A DNA stretch of 8,433 bases from Rickettsia typhi (lineage in GTDB: Bacteria; Pseudomonadota; Alphaproteobacteria; Rickettsiales; UBA1997), in assembly GCA_945861125.1 (NCBI GenBank), contig CAMASZ010000042.1, forward strand, positions 1 to 8,433, in the 5' to 3' direction. The translations under genes were made by a program, and so were the position numbers. Below the pieces are notes generated by a model. The model worked only from the letters and a program-made list of their open reading frames with translations. It did not search any database and was not told the origin of the DNA. Shown here in pieces: positions 1 to 7,280 of the stretch. Positions within the stretch are counted from its first letter, which is position 1, and each line of letters begins with the position of its first letter.

Positions 1-3000
1 TTATGTTCAAAAATATCAGAAAATTTTGATAAAAATGACAAATTAATTATTACTAGAAATGACTTTGAAATTGAATTTATTGCCAAGCAAATTAGTTTTT
101 TTAATCCGAATATAAAAATACTAACTTTCTATAATTGGGATTGTCTTCCTTATGATCGATCTTCTCCTAAACCCAATATTCTTGCTAACAGAATAAAAAT
201 ATTATACCAGCTTGCTAATCGCCAAGAAAATGAAAAATTTTTTATTATAACTTCTATTAAAGCTGTTCAACAAAAAATTATTCTCGCAAGCGAATTAAAA
301 AATTTAGGAATATACTTAAAAGTAGGAGATAATAATTCTCTTAATCAAGTAATCGAATTTTTAATTAATAAAGGATATAGAAGAGAAGCCTGCGCCAATA
401 ATATTGGAGAGTTTGCCGTAAGAGGTGGAATAATTGATATTGTAGTTGAACAAGCCGGAGATTTAATTGGATATCGTATAGATTTTTTTGGCAATGAGAT
501 CGAATCTATAAAGGTTTTTGACCCAATTACTCAAATCACCACTAATAATGTTAAATTCTTACAAATACTTCCTACTAGCGAAGTTATTCTAACCACAAAA
601 ACTATTGATAATTTTCGTCATAAATATCGTAGTTATTTTGGAAATATTCTTGATGATCAACTCTATATGGCTATTTCTGAAAGTCGTTCTTATCAAGGAA
701 TGGAGCATTGGCTTCCTTTATTTTATGAAAAAGAATTAACTTCATTTTTTTCATATCTAATAAATCCTGTAATTTTTTTTAATCATAAAATTTATGATTT
801 TGCTAATGAATTTGAAAAAATTATTATTGAATATGAACAAGCAAGAATTGATGAATTAAAAATCAAAGAATCACAAAACACCTATTATCCAATAAAAAGA
901 GAGCTACTTTATTTTTCTGCGCAAGAAACAATAAATAATTTTAATAAATTTATTAATATCGAGTTCCATAATTATGAATACAAAGATAATAAAAAAAGAA
1001 GTTTAGAGTTAGATTTTAAAACGATTCCTGATTTTTCATTAGCTGGAAGAGCTAATAAGAAAGATCCAATTGAACTTTTTAAAGAATTTATTTTAGAACA
1101 CAAAGACAAAAAACTTTTATTTGCATGCTTAAATGAGGGCTTCAAAGAAAGATTATATCAAATTTTTCATGACTATAATTTAAGTATTGAGGAAGTAACA
1201 CAATTTCAAGAAGTTAAAAAAATAAGCAATCAAAAAGTCAATTTATTCATAATGCCAGTCGGCTTTGGATTTATGACTAACGACTTTATTTTAATTGGAG
1301 AACAGGCAATATTTGGTGAAAAAACAAATAAAAATAAAAATTCTAAAATTGCTTCACAAAGAATTATTGAAGAAACCTTAACACTAAATATAGGCGAATT
1401 AATTGTTCATAGAGATCATGGAATTGGTAAGTTTGATGGCATTCATACCATAAAAAATGGATCATACATAATTGACATGGTTAAAATAATTTATGATGGT
1501 AACGATGTATTATTTGTTCCTGTTGATGATATCAACTTAATTACCAGATATGGCTCTGAAAATGCTTTGATCCAGCTTGATCGACTTGGTGGTACAAATT
1601 GGAAAAATAGAAGAGAAAAAATTCGCAAAAAAATAAAATTAGCTGCCGATGAACTAATCAAGGTAGCAGCAAAAAGGGCTCTAAAAAAATCTAATATTTT
1701 TATTGCTGATAATAATTTTTACGATGAATTTGTATCACGCTTTAAATATACTGAAACCAATGATCAACTGAAAGCAATAAATGAAATTGAACAAGATTTA
1801 AAAAAAGGCATTCCTATGGATCGTTTAATATGTGGCGATGTTGGTTTTGGTAAAACTGAAGTAGCGATGCGGGCAAGCGCTATAGTATGCTGTAATGATG
1901 CTCAAGTTGCAATTATTTCACCAACCACTATTTTAACACGTCAACATTACAAAAATTTTAGCAAAAGATTTGAAGAAAGCGAAATTAAGGTTGTTCAATT
2001 ATCAAGATTGGTTAGTAGCGCAGAAAGCAAATTAATTCGTCAACAAATAGAGAATAATCAAGCTAAAATTATTATAGGAACTCATAGCCTTCTTCAAGAT
2101 AGTATAAAATTTAAAAATCTTGGTTTAGTTATAATTGATGAAGAGCAACATTTTGGAGTAGCTCAAAAAGAAAAATTAAAGAAAATTCGTAGTGAAGTTC
2201 ATGTTTTATCTCTATCGGCAACACCAATACCTAGAACCTTGCAAATGTCTTTAGCGGGAGTAAAAGATTTAAGTTTAATTTCAACTCCACCAATTGACAG
2301 ATTAGCAGTTAGAAATTTTGTTATGCCTTATGATTCGGTAATAGTGAAAGAAGCAATAATGAGAGAATATAATCGCGGTGGTAAAGTTTTTTTTGTTGTT
2401 CCAAGAGTTCGCGATATTGAAGAAATAGAGCCAAGATTAAAAACTTTATTGCCAGAATTAAATATAGAACATGCCCATGGTCAAATAGCTCCATCAAAAT
2501 TAGAAGAAATAATGACAAGGTTTGTTGATGGTAAAACAGATTTATTAATTTCAACCACAATTATTGAATCTGGAATAGATATATCAATTGCAAATACTAT
2601 GATAATTTATAAAGCAGAAATGTTTGGTTTATCACAACTTTATCAATTAAGAGGAAGAATTGGAAGGAGTAAATTAAGGGGTTATTGTTATTTTATACTA
2701 GATAATCGTAAAAAAATTTCTAATGAATCGAAGAAAAAATTAGAAGTAATGCAAAATTTAGATTCTCTTGGCGTAGGTTTTAGTATAGCAACTTACGATA
2801 TGGATATTCGTGGAAGTGGTAATTTACTTGGTGATGAACAATCAGGGCATATCAAAGAAACTGGAGTAGAACTTTATCAACAAATGCTTTTAGAAACTAT
2901 TGAAAAAATTAAAAATAATGATGAAATTATACTAGATGATAACTCTCTAAGCTTTAATAATTCAGTTTCAATAAAATTAGGAATATCATTAATAATACCT

Positions 3001-3405
3001 GAGAATTACATATCTGATCTTTCATTAAGAATGAGTTTTTACAAAAAAATTTCTAATGTTAAAAGTCTTGAAGATAAAGAAAACATAATAAATGAAATGA
3101 ATGATAGATTTGGTAAAATTCCAGATGAAATATTTAATCTAATTGAAATAGCACTTTTAAAAAATAAATGCCGACAGGCACAAATTGAAACTATTGAAAT
3201 TTCACAAAATGGTATTTTAATTGGTTTCTTTAACAATAAATTCAGCAATGCCGATAAATTAATGAATTTAGTTTTTAGTAGCAAAGGCGAAATAAAATTA
3301 AATAATCAACATAAAATACTGTTTGTTAAAAATAATTTTGAGAACACAAAACAAAAGATTAAAATTGCCAATGAAAGCGTTCAAACCATATTAAATCTAA
3401 TTTAA
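1..3405 (+). CDS. mfd: Mfd, transcription-repair coupling factor (5' end outside window)
   Basis: Mfd is an ATP-driven DNA translocase that removes RNA polymerase stalled at DNA damage and recruits UvrA to start nucleotide excision repair. The frame is open from base 1, giving 1134 codons here; only a short N-terminal piece should be missing, as family members are about 1150 residues. The ATG at 667 is internal, because upstream codons already encode the UvrB-like module (LPYDRSSP at 145-168, GEFAVRGG, YRIDFFGNEIESIKVFD near codons 158-174). The RNA polymerase-interaction domain follows (GELIVHRDHGIG from 1393, then DVLFVPVDDINLITRY). Next come the helicase lobes: Walker A GDVGFGKT at 1834-1857, Walker B DEEQ at 2137-2148, SAT at 2215-2223, and QLRGRIGRS. 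The TRG region and the C-terminal regulatory domain (LSLRMSFYKKIS, DRFGKIPDEI) are present. No frameshift or missing catalytic motif is seen. A gene starts directly after its stop. Confidence 0.98.
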   Translation, partial: LCSKISENFDKNDKLIITRNDFEIEFIAKQISFFNPNIKILTFYNWDCLPYDRSSPKPNILANRIKILYQLANRQENEKFFIITSIKAVQQKIILASELKNLGIYLKVGDNNSLNQVIEFLINKGYRREACANNIGEFAVRGGIIDIVVEQAGDLIGYRIDFFGNEIESIKVFDPITQITTNNVKFLQILPTSEVILTTKTIDNFRHKYRSYFGNILDDQLYMAISESRSYQGMEHWLPLFYEKELTSFFSYLINPVIFFNHKIYDFANEFEKIIIEYEQARIDELKIKESQNTYYPIKRELLYFSAQETINNFNKFINIEFHNYEYKDNKKRSLELDFKTIPDFSLAGRANKKDPIELFKEFILEHKDKKLLFACLNEGFKERLYQIFHDYNLSIEEVTQFQEVKKISNQKVNLFIMPVGFGFMTNDFILIGEQAIFGEKTNKNKNSKIASQRIIEETLTLNIGELIVHRDHGIGKFDGIHTIKNGSYIIDMVKIIYDGNDVLFVPVDDINLITRYGSENALIQLDRLGGTNWKNRREKIRKKIKLAADELIKVAAKRALKKSNIFIADNNFYDEFVSRFKYTETNDQLKAINEIEQDLKKGIPMDRLICGDVGFGKTEVAMRASAIVCCNDAQVAIISPTTILTRQHYKNFSKRFEESEIKVVQLSRLVSSAESKLIRQQIENNQAKIIIGTHSLLQDSIKFKNLGLVIIDEEQHFGVAQKEKLKKIRSEVHVLSLSATPIPRTLQMSLAGVKDLSLISTPPIDRLAVRNFVMPYDSVIVKEAIMREYNRGGKVFFVVPRVRDIEEIEPRLKTLLPELNIEHAHGQIAPSKLEEIMTRFVDGKTDLLISTTIIESGIDISIANTMIIYKAEMFGLSQLYQLRGRIGRSKLRGYCYFILDNRKKISNESKKKLEVMQNLDSLGVGFSIATYDMDIRGSGNLLGDEQSGHIKETGVELYQQMLLETIEKIKNNDEIILDDNSLSFNNSVSIKLGISLIIPENYISDLSLRMSFYKKISNVKSLEDKENIINEMNDRFGKIPDEIFNLIEIALLKNKCRQAQIETIEISQNGILIGFFNNKFSNADKLMNLVFSSKGEIKLNNQHKILFVKNNFENTKQKIKIANESVQTILNLI

Positions 3406-3978
3406 ATGTCATTAATTTTAAAAATTTTTAACTTTCTAAAAAAAATTTTTTGGTTCTTTTTTAAAAAGAAAGATAAAAAATTTTCAGATCAAAAAAATGA
3501 TAGCGACTATAATTTTTCAACAAATAAATTTAATCAAAAAAAAGAAGATAGTAACAATCAAATTGACAAATTTAAAAAAACAAAAAACAAAATATTTCCA
3601 GCCAATAATCAGCAAAGAAATCTTGATCGAGAAGTTGGTGGAGTGGAACAAAAAGAATCATACACTACCTCACCTAAAGATGTCTGGGATGAAAGAACCG
3701 AAGAGATACAAGAAATGAATGATGATTACGAGGAATACACTCATTCATCAACATTTGAATCAATTATATGGAGAAAAAAACAAAAAAAGAAACAAGATAA
3801 AGCAGATGAAATTGCCGATATTGCTGAAACCATAGATAATAATTCTAATAAAAATCATGAAAACAATTCTGGCGGTTTTGATAGTAGATATGAAAACAAT
3901 AGTTTTGTACAAAAAATAACTTCACTAAGAGGCAATAAAGATAATGATAGAAACAATGGTGGACAGGGTAGAATTTAG
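3406..3978 (+). CDS. Unrecognised protein, hydrophobic N-terminus and charged Asn-rich tail (190 aa)
   Basis: I do not recognise a family. The ATG begins on the base after the mfd TAA stop, so translation is probably coupled to mfd and the two genes probably share a transcript; no Shine-Dalgarno sequence precedes it. Residues 3-19 are hydrophobic and aromatic with interspersed lysines (LILKIFNFLKKIFWFFF), followed by KKKDKK. This fits either a short membrane segment or an amphipathic membrane-binding helix. The rest looks mostly disordered: Lys/Asn/Asp/Gln-rich from 20 to 75, an acidic stretch around DVWDERTEEIQEMNDDYEEY (82-101), a basic block RKKQKKKQDK (113-122), and an Asn/Gly-rich tail ending GGQGRI. 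There is no cysteine or enzymatic motif. Codon use matches its neighbours and the frame is uninterrupted, so I take it as a real gene. Any link with Mfd function is inference from position only. Confidence 0.72.
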   Translation: MSLILKIFNFLKKIFWFFFKKKDKKFSDQKNDSDYNFSTNKFNQKKEDSNNQIDKFKKTKNKIFPANNQQRNLDREVGGVEQKESYTTSPKDVWDERTEEIQEMNDDYEEYTHSSTFESIIWRKKQKKKQDKADEIADIAETIDNNSNKNHENNSGGFDSRYENNSFVQKITSLRGNKDNDRNNGGQGRI

Positions 3979-3983
3979 GAGGT
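3977..3983 (+). promoter_or_regulatory. Orphan Shine-Dalgarno-like AGGAGGT
   Basis: A full AGGAGGT match to the anti-Shine-Dalgarno complement overlaps the TAG stop of the 190-residue gene. It is the best ribosome-binding-like site seen in the window, yet no ATG, GTG or TTG lies at normal spacing. The only candidate is a rare ATT at 3992, nine bases past the AGGAGG core, and its frame meets TAA after seven codons. The site may be a relic of a decayed gene or a chance match. Confidence 0.3.
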
Positions 3984-4017
3984 TTAACACTATTTCCCAA
4001 ATTAAATCTAATTAAAC

Positions 4018-4043
4018 AAAATATTTTTATCACAAAAATATTT
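4018..4043. terminator. A/T-only hairpin between convergent genes, possible bidirectional terminator
   Basis: AAATATTTTT (4019-4028) pairs perfectly with AAAAATATTT (4034-4043), giving a 10-bp stem with a five-base loop. It sits in the 170-base gap where the mfd transcript and the minus-strand operon converge. T-rich sequence flanks it in both directions, but the stem contains no G or C and would be weak, and there is no clean T-run after it on the + strand. No better hairpin was found in this gap. Confidence 0.3.
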
Positions 4044-4148
4044 CTCTTAATTTATCATTTTATGATGAAAATGGTGCAATACCAAATCCAATCTTTAAAG
4101 TTTGAAAAATATTAAGATGGGATTTAACATTAAAACAACTCAAAAAAA

Positions 4149-4682
4149 TTAAGAACAAATACTGCGCATTCTAGAATATGCTTTTGAAATACCTTTTAAA
4201 GAATATTCATCAACGGCATAGTTACCAACAGCTGAGTCGCTTCTAACTTTAATTGAAGCACTATTTAACATGGCTTCAATTATTCTAATATCTTCGTATT
4301 TAGTTTTTGCCCAAGCGACATCTTTTTTGGATTTTAATTTAAAAATATTATTATCAATTTGCAGAAAAATTTCACTAGCGGTTTTGAAGTCAAAGCCCGC
4401 ATAAACACTAACTTCTTCAATTCTTTCTTTTTGGTATCTTGTAATCATTATATATGGCTTATCTCTTGAAATATTATCGCTGTCAGCCTTATTTGGATGA
4501 GCGACAATATAGCATTTTTTATATTCAAAATCAGCTTCTTCTTGAATTTCATAAATAGTCCAACCGTAAAATGAGCTATCAATTATTTGAGCTTTAGCTG
4601 GAAGTATTATAAAGGCATAGAACAATATCCCATATACAAAAATTACTAGAGCTACCCTAAAAACATATTTTAAAAATTTCAT
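4149..4682 (-). CDS. IalB-family (invasion-associated locus B) exported protein
   Basis: This 177-residue protein resembles the IalB family of Alphaproteobacteria, periplasmic or surface-associated proteins named after a Bartonella locus linked to erythrocyte invasion. Its biochemical role is poorly defined. The N-terminus (residues 1-32) has a lysine, a long hydrophobic core and AKA before Gln32, consistent with a Sec signal peptide cut after AKA or with an uncleaved anchor. Family landmarks follow in order: GWTIYE (40-45), KKCYIVAHP (55-63), PYIMITRY (76-83), VSVYAGFDFK (91-100), LQIDNNIFKL (107-116), VAWAK (122-126), IIEAM (134-138), and DEYSLKGISKAYSRM (158-172). Two cysteines remain in the mature part, Cys57 and Cys176, which would allow one disulfide. 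The start lies five bases after the ispB-like stop, so it is the last gene of the operon. The usual virulence label should not be assumed, since free-living relatives also carry this family. Confidence 0.86.
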   Translation of the reverse strand: MKFLKYVFRVALVIFVYGILFYAFIILPAKAQIIDSSFYGWTIYEIQEEADFEYKKCYIVAHPNKADSDNISRDKPYIMITRYQKERIEEVSVYAGFDFKTASEIFLQIDNNIFKLKSKKDVAWAKTKYEDIRIIEAMLNSASIKVRSDSAVGNYAVDEYSLKGISKAYSRMRSICS

Positions 4683-4687
4683 TATTA

Positions 4688-5677
4688 TTAAAAAATTCTT
4701 TCTATTGAATGATTAAGAATGCTTATAAGCATCTCTTTATATTTTGATTGAGGAAAAATATCTAAACTTTTTATACTTGTATTTTTAAATTTACAACTAA
4801 GATCTTTTGCAATTTCAAAAGCTTTATATTTATTAATCAAATCAAGAATTTTTGCAAATTCATTTTGATTTTTATTATTATTTAAAAAATTTTTAGAAAA
4901 AACTTCTTCAATAAAAAGTTTTTCTTGTTGTGAGGCCATTTGATATGTATATATTATTGGTATGGTTACCTTACCTTCAAAAAAATCATTACCAATATCT
5001 TTGCCAAGCATATTCTCAGAAGATGAATAATCTAGAATATCATCAATTATCTGAAATATTAAACCTAAATTTTTACCAAAATCTCTTAATGCGGTAATTT
5101 CTTGCTCCTTACAATTATTCATTAAAGCGCCAACTTCACATGATGCAGAAAATAATATTGCAGTTTTACTGTAAATTATTTCTAAGTATTTTTCTTCACT
5201 AAGAAAGATATTGTTTGAATTCTGTAATTGCATTATTTCACCATCAGCAATGATAGAAGATGTTTTTGATAACAAATCCAAAATTCTTAAATCATTTGAT
5301 TTAACCATTAATTGAAAAGCAATTGAAAAAATATAGTCTCCAACCAATATATTTGCTTTATTATCCCATATTGCATTAGCAGTTTTTTTACCCCTTCTAA
5401 CTTGGCTATTATCAATCACATCGTCATGAAGCAATGTAGCAGTGTGAATCAATTCTATACAAGCAGCAAGATTATGGTGCGTATTGCCAGAATTAGTTCC
5501 ACACATTTTTGCTGACAAAATCAATAATATTGGCCTAATTCTCTTGCCACCAGATTCAACAATATAATGCGAGATATCTTTAATTAAAGAAGATTTTCCT
5601 TCTGAAAAATCTAATATTATTTTATTAATAATTTCTAGATCAGAAGCTAAATTTGAGGTTATTTGTTGAAAGTTCAT
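4688..5677 (-). CDS. ispB: Long-chain trans-polyprenyl diphosphate synthase (IspB-like)
   Basis: This enzyme extends an allylic diphosphate with isopentenyl diphosphate units to make the isoprenoid side chain of the respiratory quinone. The 329-residue length fits the octaprenyl/polyprenyl synthase group. Visible motifs are GGKRIRP (43-49), the first Asp-rich motif DDVID (85-89) followed by RRGKKTAN, GDYIFS (113-118), Lys171-Thr172, the second Asp-rich motif DDILD (212-216), and GKDIGNDFFEGKVTIP (225-240). All metal-binding aspartates are present. The residues before the first Asp motif (HTATLLH) are small rather than bulky aromatics, which favours a long-chain product over farnesyl diphosphate; the exact chain length cannot be read. 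It lies 25 bases after the small helical gene and five bases before the IalB-like gene. No clear Shine-Dalgarno sequence precedes the ATG. The symbol is by family resemblance. Confidence 0.94.
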   Translation of the reverse strand: MNFQQITSNLASDLEIINKIILDFSEGKSSLIKDISHYIVESGGKRIRPILLILSAKMCGTNSGNTHHNLAACIELIHTATLLHDDVIDNSQVRRGKKTANAIWDNKANILVGDYIFSIAFQLMVKSNDLRILDLLSKTSSIIADGEIMQLQNSNNIFLSEEKYLEIIYSKTAILFSASCEVGALMNNCKEQEITALRDFGKNLGLIFQIIDDILDYSSSENMLGKDIGNDFFEGKVTIPIIYTYQMASQQEKLFIEEVFSKNFLNNNKNQNEFAKILDLINKYKAFEIAKDLSCKFKNTSIKSLDIFPQSKYKEMLISILNHSIERIF

Positions 5678-5702
5678 CGTTAAAATTGAAATTAAAATAG
5701 CA

Positions 5703-6020
5703 CTATATATCTGTTAGATTGATATCATATAGCATATATATTTTATTTCTAGTCTCTTCAATTTTAGCAACGATTAGATTTAAAGCGTTACGAATTAATG
5801 TAGCATTTTTTTGAGAAGAGCCATTTTTAATAAAATCAATATATTGATTAGCTAATTGCTCTGTACAATTTTCAAGAGCCTTAACTAGATCTTCAACAAT
5901 TCTAAATTGCTCACCCTTGTATTTTGACTTACCATTTTCAACAATTTTTATCAAACTATCGGCATATTGATAATATTCGATAATTTCTTTGTAAAGTTGT
6001 TCTTGGTTTGAAGTAACCAT
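5703..6020 (-). CDS. Unrecognised small helical protein (105 aa)
   Basis: I do not recognise the family. The protein appears almost entirely helical, with likely helices near residues 5-28, 36-65 and 71-98, suggesting a soluble three-helix bundle or coiled-coil. There is no signal peptide, membrane segment or metal-binding cluster, and only one cysteine (Cys52). The ATG is 10 bases after the stop of the tRNA nucleotidyltransferase gene, preceded by a weak GAG at suitable spacing. The stop is 25 bases before the ispB-like start. Codon use matches its neighbours, the frame is intact and it fills the space between two certain genes in the same orientation, so it is very likely real. Position alone does not show whether it helps the tRNA enzyme, the prenyl synthase or neither. 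Confidence 0.8.
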   Translation of the reverse strand: MVTSNQEQLYKEIIEYYQYADSLIKIVENGKSKYKGEQFRIVEDLVKALENCTEQLANQYIDFIKNGSSQKNATLIRNALNLIVAKIEETRNKIYMLYDINLTDI

Positions 6021-6030
6021 ATTTATCTCA

Positions 6031-7263
6031 TTAAATTGCTTTTAAATATTCTATTAATTCCTGCTTATTTTTTTTAAAATCATTTTCTATCCAGAAATTT
6101 TTAGCTTCTAAAATAGCTTTTTTAATTTGAACATTTTTGTAGCCAAGTTTTTTTATATCATGACCAGATAGAGGAAATTCAGGAACCGTGAAGTTATTAA
6201 TAAAATATAATTTTTCTTTAAGCAAAGAATAATCAATATCATAATCCAAAACAATAATTTTATATAATAGTGCTTCGCTAATTATTTTTTTATCAAAAAA
6301 AACTAAATAATGCAATAACTTATCTAGATTGAAGCTATCTGATAAGTTTTTAATTTCATTTAATAACGACTTTTCTTTTTTTGTTGCAACAATTTCTTTA
6401 AATATTGTTTGAATATGAGTTGATTTTGAAATTAACAATATTGCAATTCTTAAAATTAAACTAGTTTTTATTGATAATTTTTTTTCTATAATTTTAATTC
6501 TTCTAAAACTATCAAGATTTAATTTAGCAGAAATAATAGGCTCTAAAATCATGTTATGATTGATGGTGTATAAAATTTTATACAAATTATCCAGATTTTC
6601 ATTTTCAATTATCTTAAAAAGTTCTGACCTTATTCTTTCTTTTGAAATTTTTGTTAAATTATTTTTATATTTTATGCAAGCTTTTAAACCGCTATTATCA
6701 ATACTCGATGAATAGCTACAACTAAATCTAAAAAATCTTAGAATTCTTAAATAATCTTCTTTAATTCTTGATTCTGAATCACCAATAAATCTAACTATAT
6801 TATTTTTTAAATCATTGAAACCATTACAATAATCATGAATTACTCCTAATTCATCTAAATAAAGAGAGTTAATAGTAAAATCTCTCCTTAATGCGTCTTG
6901 TTCATAATCACTTATAAAATCGACATCACAATAACGACCATTTTGATTTTTATCTGATCTAAGGGTAGTTATTTCAAAATTTTTATTATTAATCACAGCA
7001 GTGATTGTTCCGTATTTTACTCCAGTTGGAATTGCTTTAATTTTATTTTTTTTAAGTATTTTTATTATATCATTTGGCAGTAATTCACAAGCAAAGTCAT
7101 AATCTATTACTTTTTTTTCAATTAATAAATCTCGAACTGAACCGCCTACCAATCTAATTTTATCAGAAAAAATTTTAAATATTGTAAATACCTCTAATGG
7201 CAATTTTCTTAGTAAATTATTTTGATTATGTTTTTGATATGATATTGGATTTTGTTCGATCAT
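6031..7263 (-). CDS. cca: CCA tRNA nucleotidyltransferase (class II, poly(A) polymerase family)
   Basis: The enzyme adds or repairs the 3' CCA end of tRNAs without a template. Numbered from the ATG at 7263 (410 residues), the class II motifs are: LVGGSVRD (38-45); the metal-binding pair Asp54/Asp56 in DYDFA; FEITTLRSD with Glu97 as the likely third acidic residue; RRDFTINS (126-133); EDYLRILRFFRF (159-170); and ERIRSEL (199-205). The C-terminal half is a divergent helical tRNA-binding region. An in-frame TTG at 7284 would add seven residues and overlap the lpxI stop as TTGA. I prefer the ATG because it already leaves about 37 residues before the nucleotidyltransferase motif, but coupled initiation at TTG is possible. 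Neither start has a good Shine-Dalgarno sequence. A poly(A) polymerase role is less likely but cannot be excluded by motif alone. Confidence 0.94.
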   Translation of the reverse strand: MIEQNPISYQKHNQNNLLRKLPLEVFTIFKIFSDKIRLVGGSVRDLLIEKKVIDYDFACELLPNDIIKILKKNKIKAIPTGVKYGTITAVINNKNFEITTLRSDKNQNGRYCDVDFISDYEQDALRRDFTINSLYLDELGVIHDYCNGFNDLKNNIVRFIGDSESRIKEDYLRILRFFRFSCSYSSSIDNSGLKACIKYKNNLTKISKERIRSELFKIIENENLDNLYKILYTINHNMILEPIISAKLNLDSFRRIKIIEKKLSIKTSLILRIAILLISKSTHIQTIFKEIVATKKEKSLLNEIKNLSDSFNLDKLLHYLVFFDKKIISEALLYKIIVLDYDIDYSLLKEKLYFINNFTVPEFPLSGHDIKKLGYKNVQIKKAILEAKNFWIENDFKKNKQELIEYLKAI

Positions 7264-7280
7264 AAAAAAGCTGTATTCGA

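Noticed and set aside
667..669. ATG as the start of mfd
   Set aside because: The same frame is open back to base 1 and encodes conserved Mfd UvrB-like module motifs (LPYDRSSP, GEFAVRGG), so the gene begins outside the window.
2321..2560. Minus-strand open frame of 79 codons
   Set aside because: It lies wholly inside the conserved helicase region of mfd and has no recognisable features; it is a shadow frame in AT-rich DNA.
3039..3284. Minus-strand open frame of 81 codons
   Set aside because: It is antisense to the conserved C-terminal domain of mfd and has no supporting signal.
3497..3718. Alternative + frame of 73 codons inside the 190-residue gene
   Set aside because: It is nested in the longer frame, which has the coupled start. 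Its Lys/Ile-rich product reflects A-rich DNA read out of frame.
3390..4013. Repeat of ATTAAATCTAATT at 3390-3402 and 4001-4013, possibly duplicated mfd gene end
   Set aside because: It is only 13 bases of low-complexity A/T sequence with little flanking similarity, which is expected by chance at this base composition.
3845..4033. Minus-strand open frame of 62 codons across the end of the 190-residue gene
   Set aside because: It is mostly antisense to the 190-residue gene, would extend into the convergent gap, and its Cys/Tyr/Phe-rich product has no family resemblance.
4054..4084. Short inverted repeats ATCAT/ATGAT (4054-4066) and TGGT/ACCA (4072-4084)
   Set aside because: The stems are only 4-5 bp and no T-run follows; they are too weak to call terminators or regulatory hairpins.
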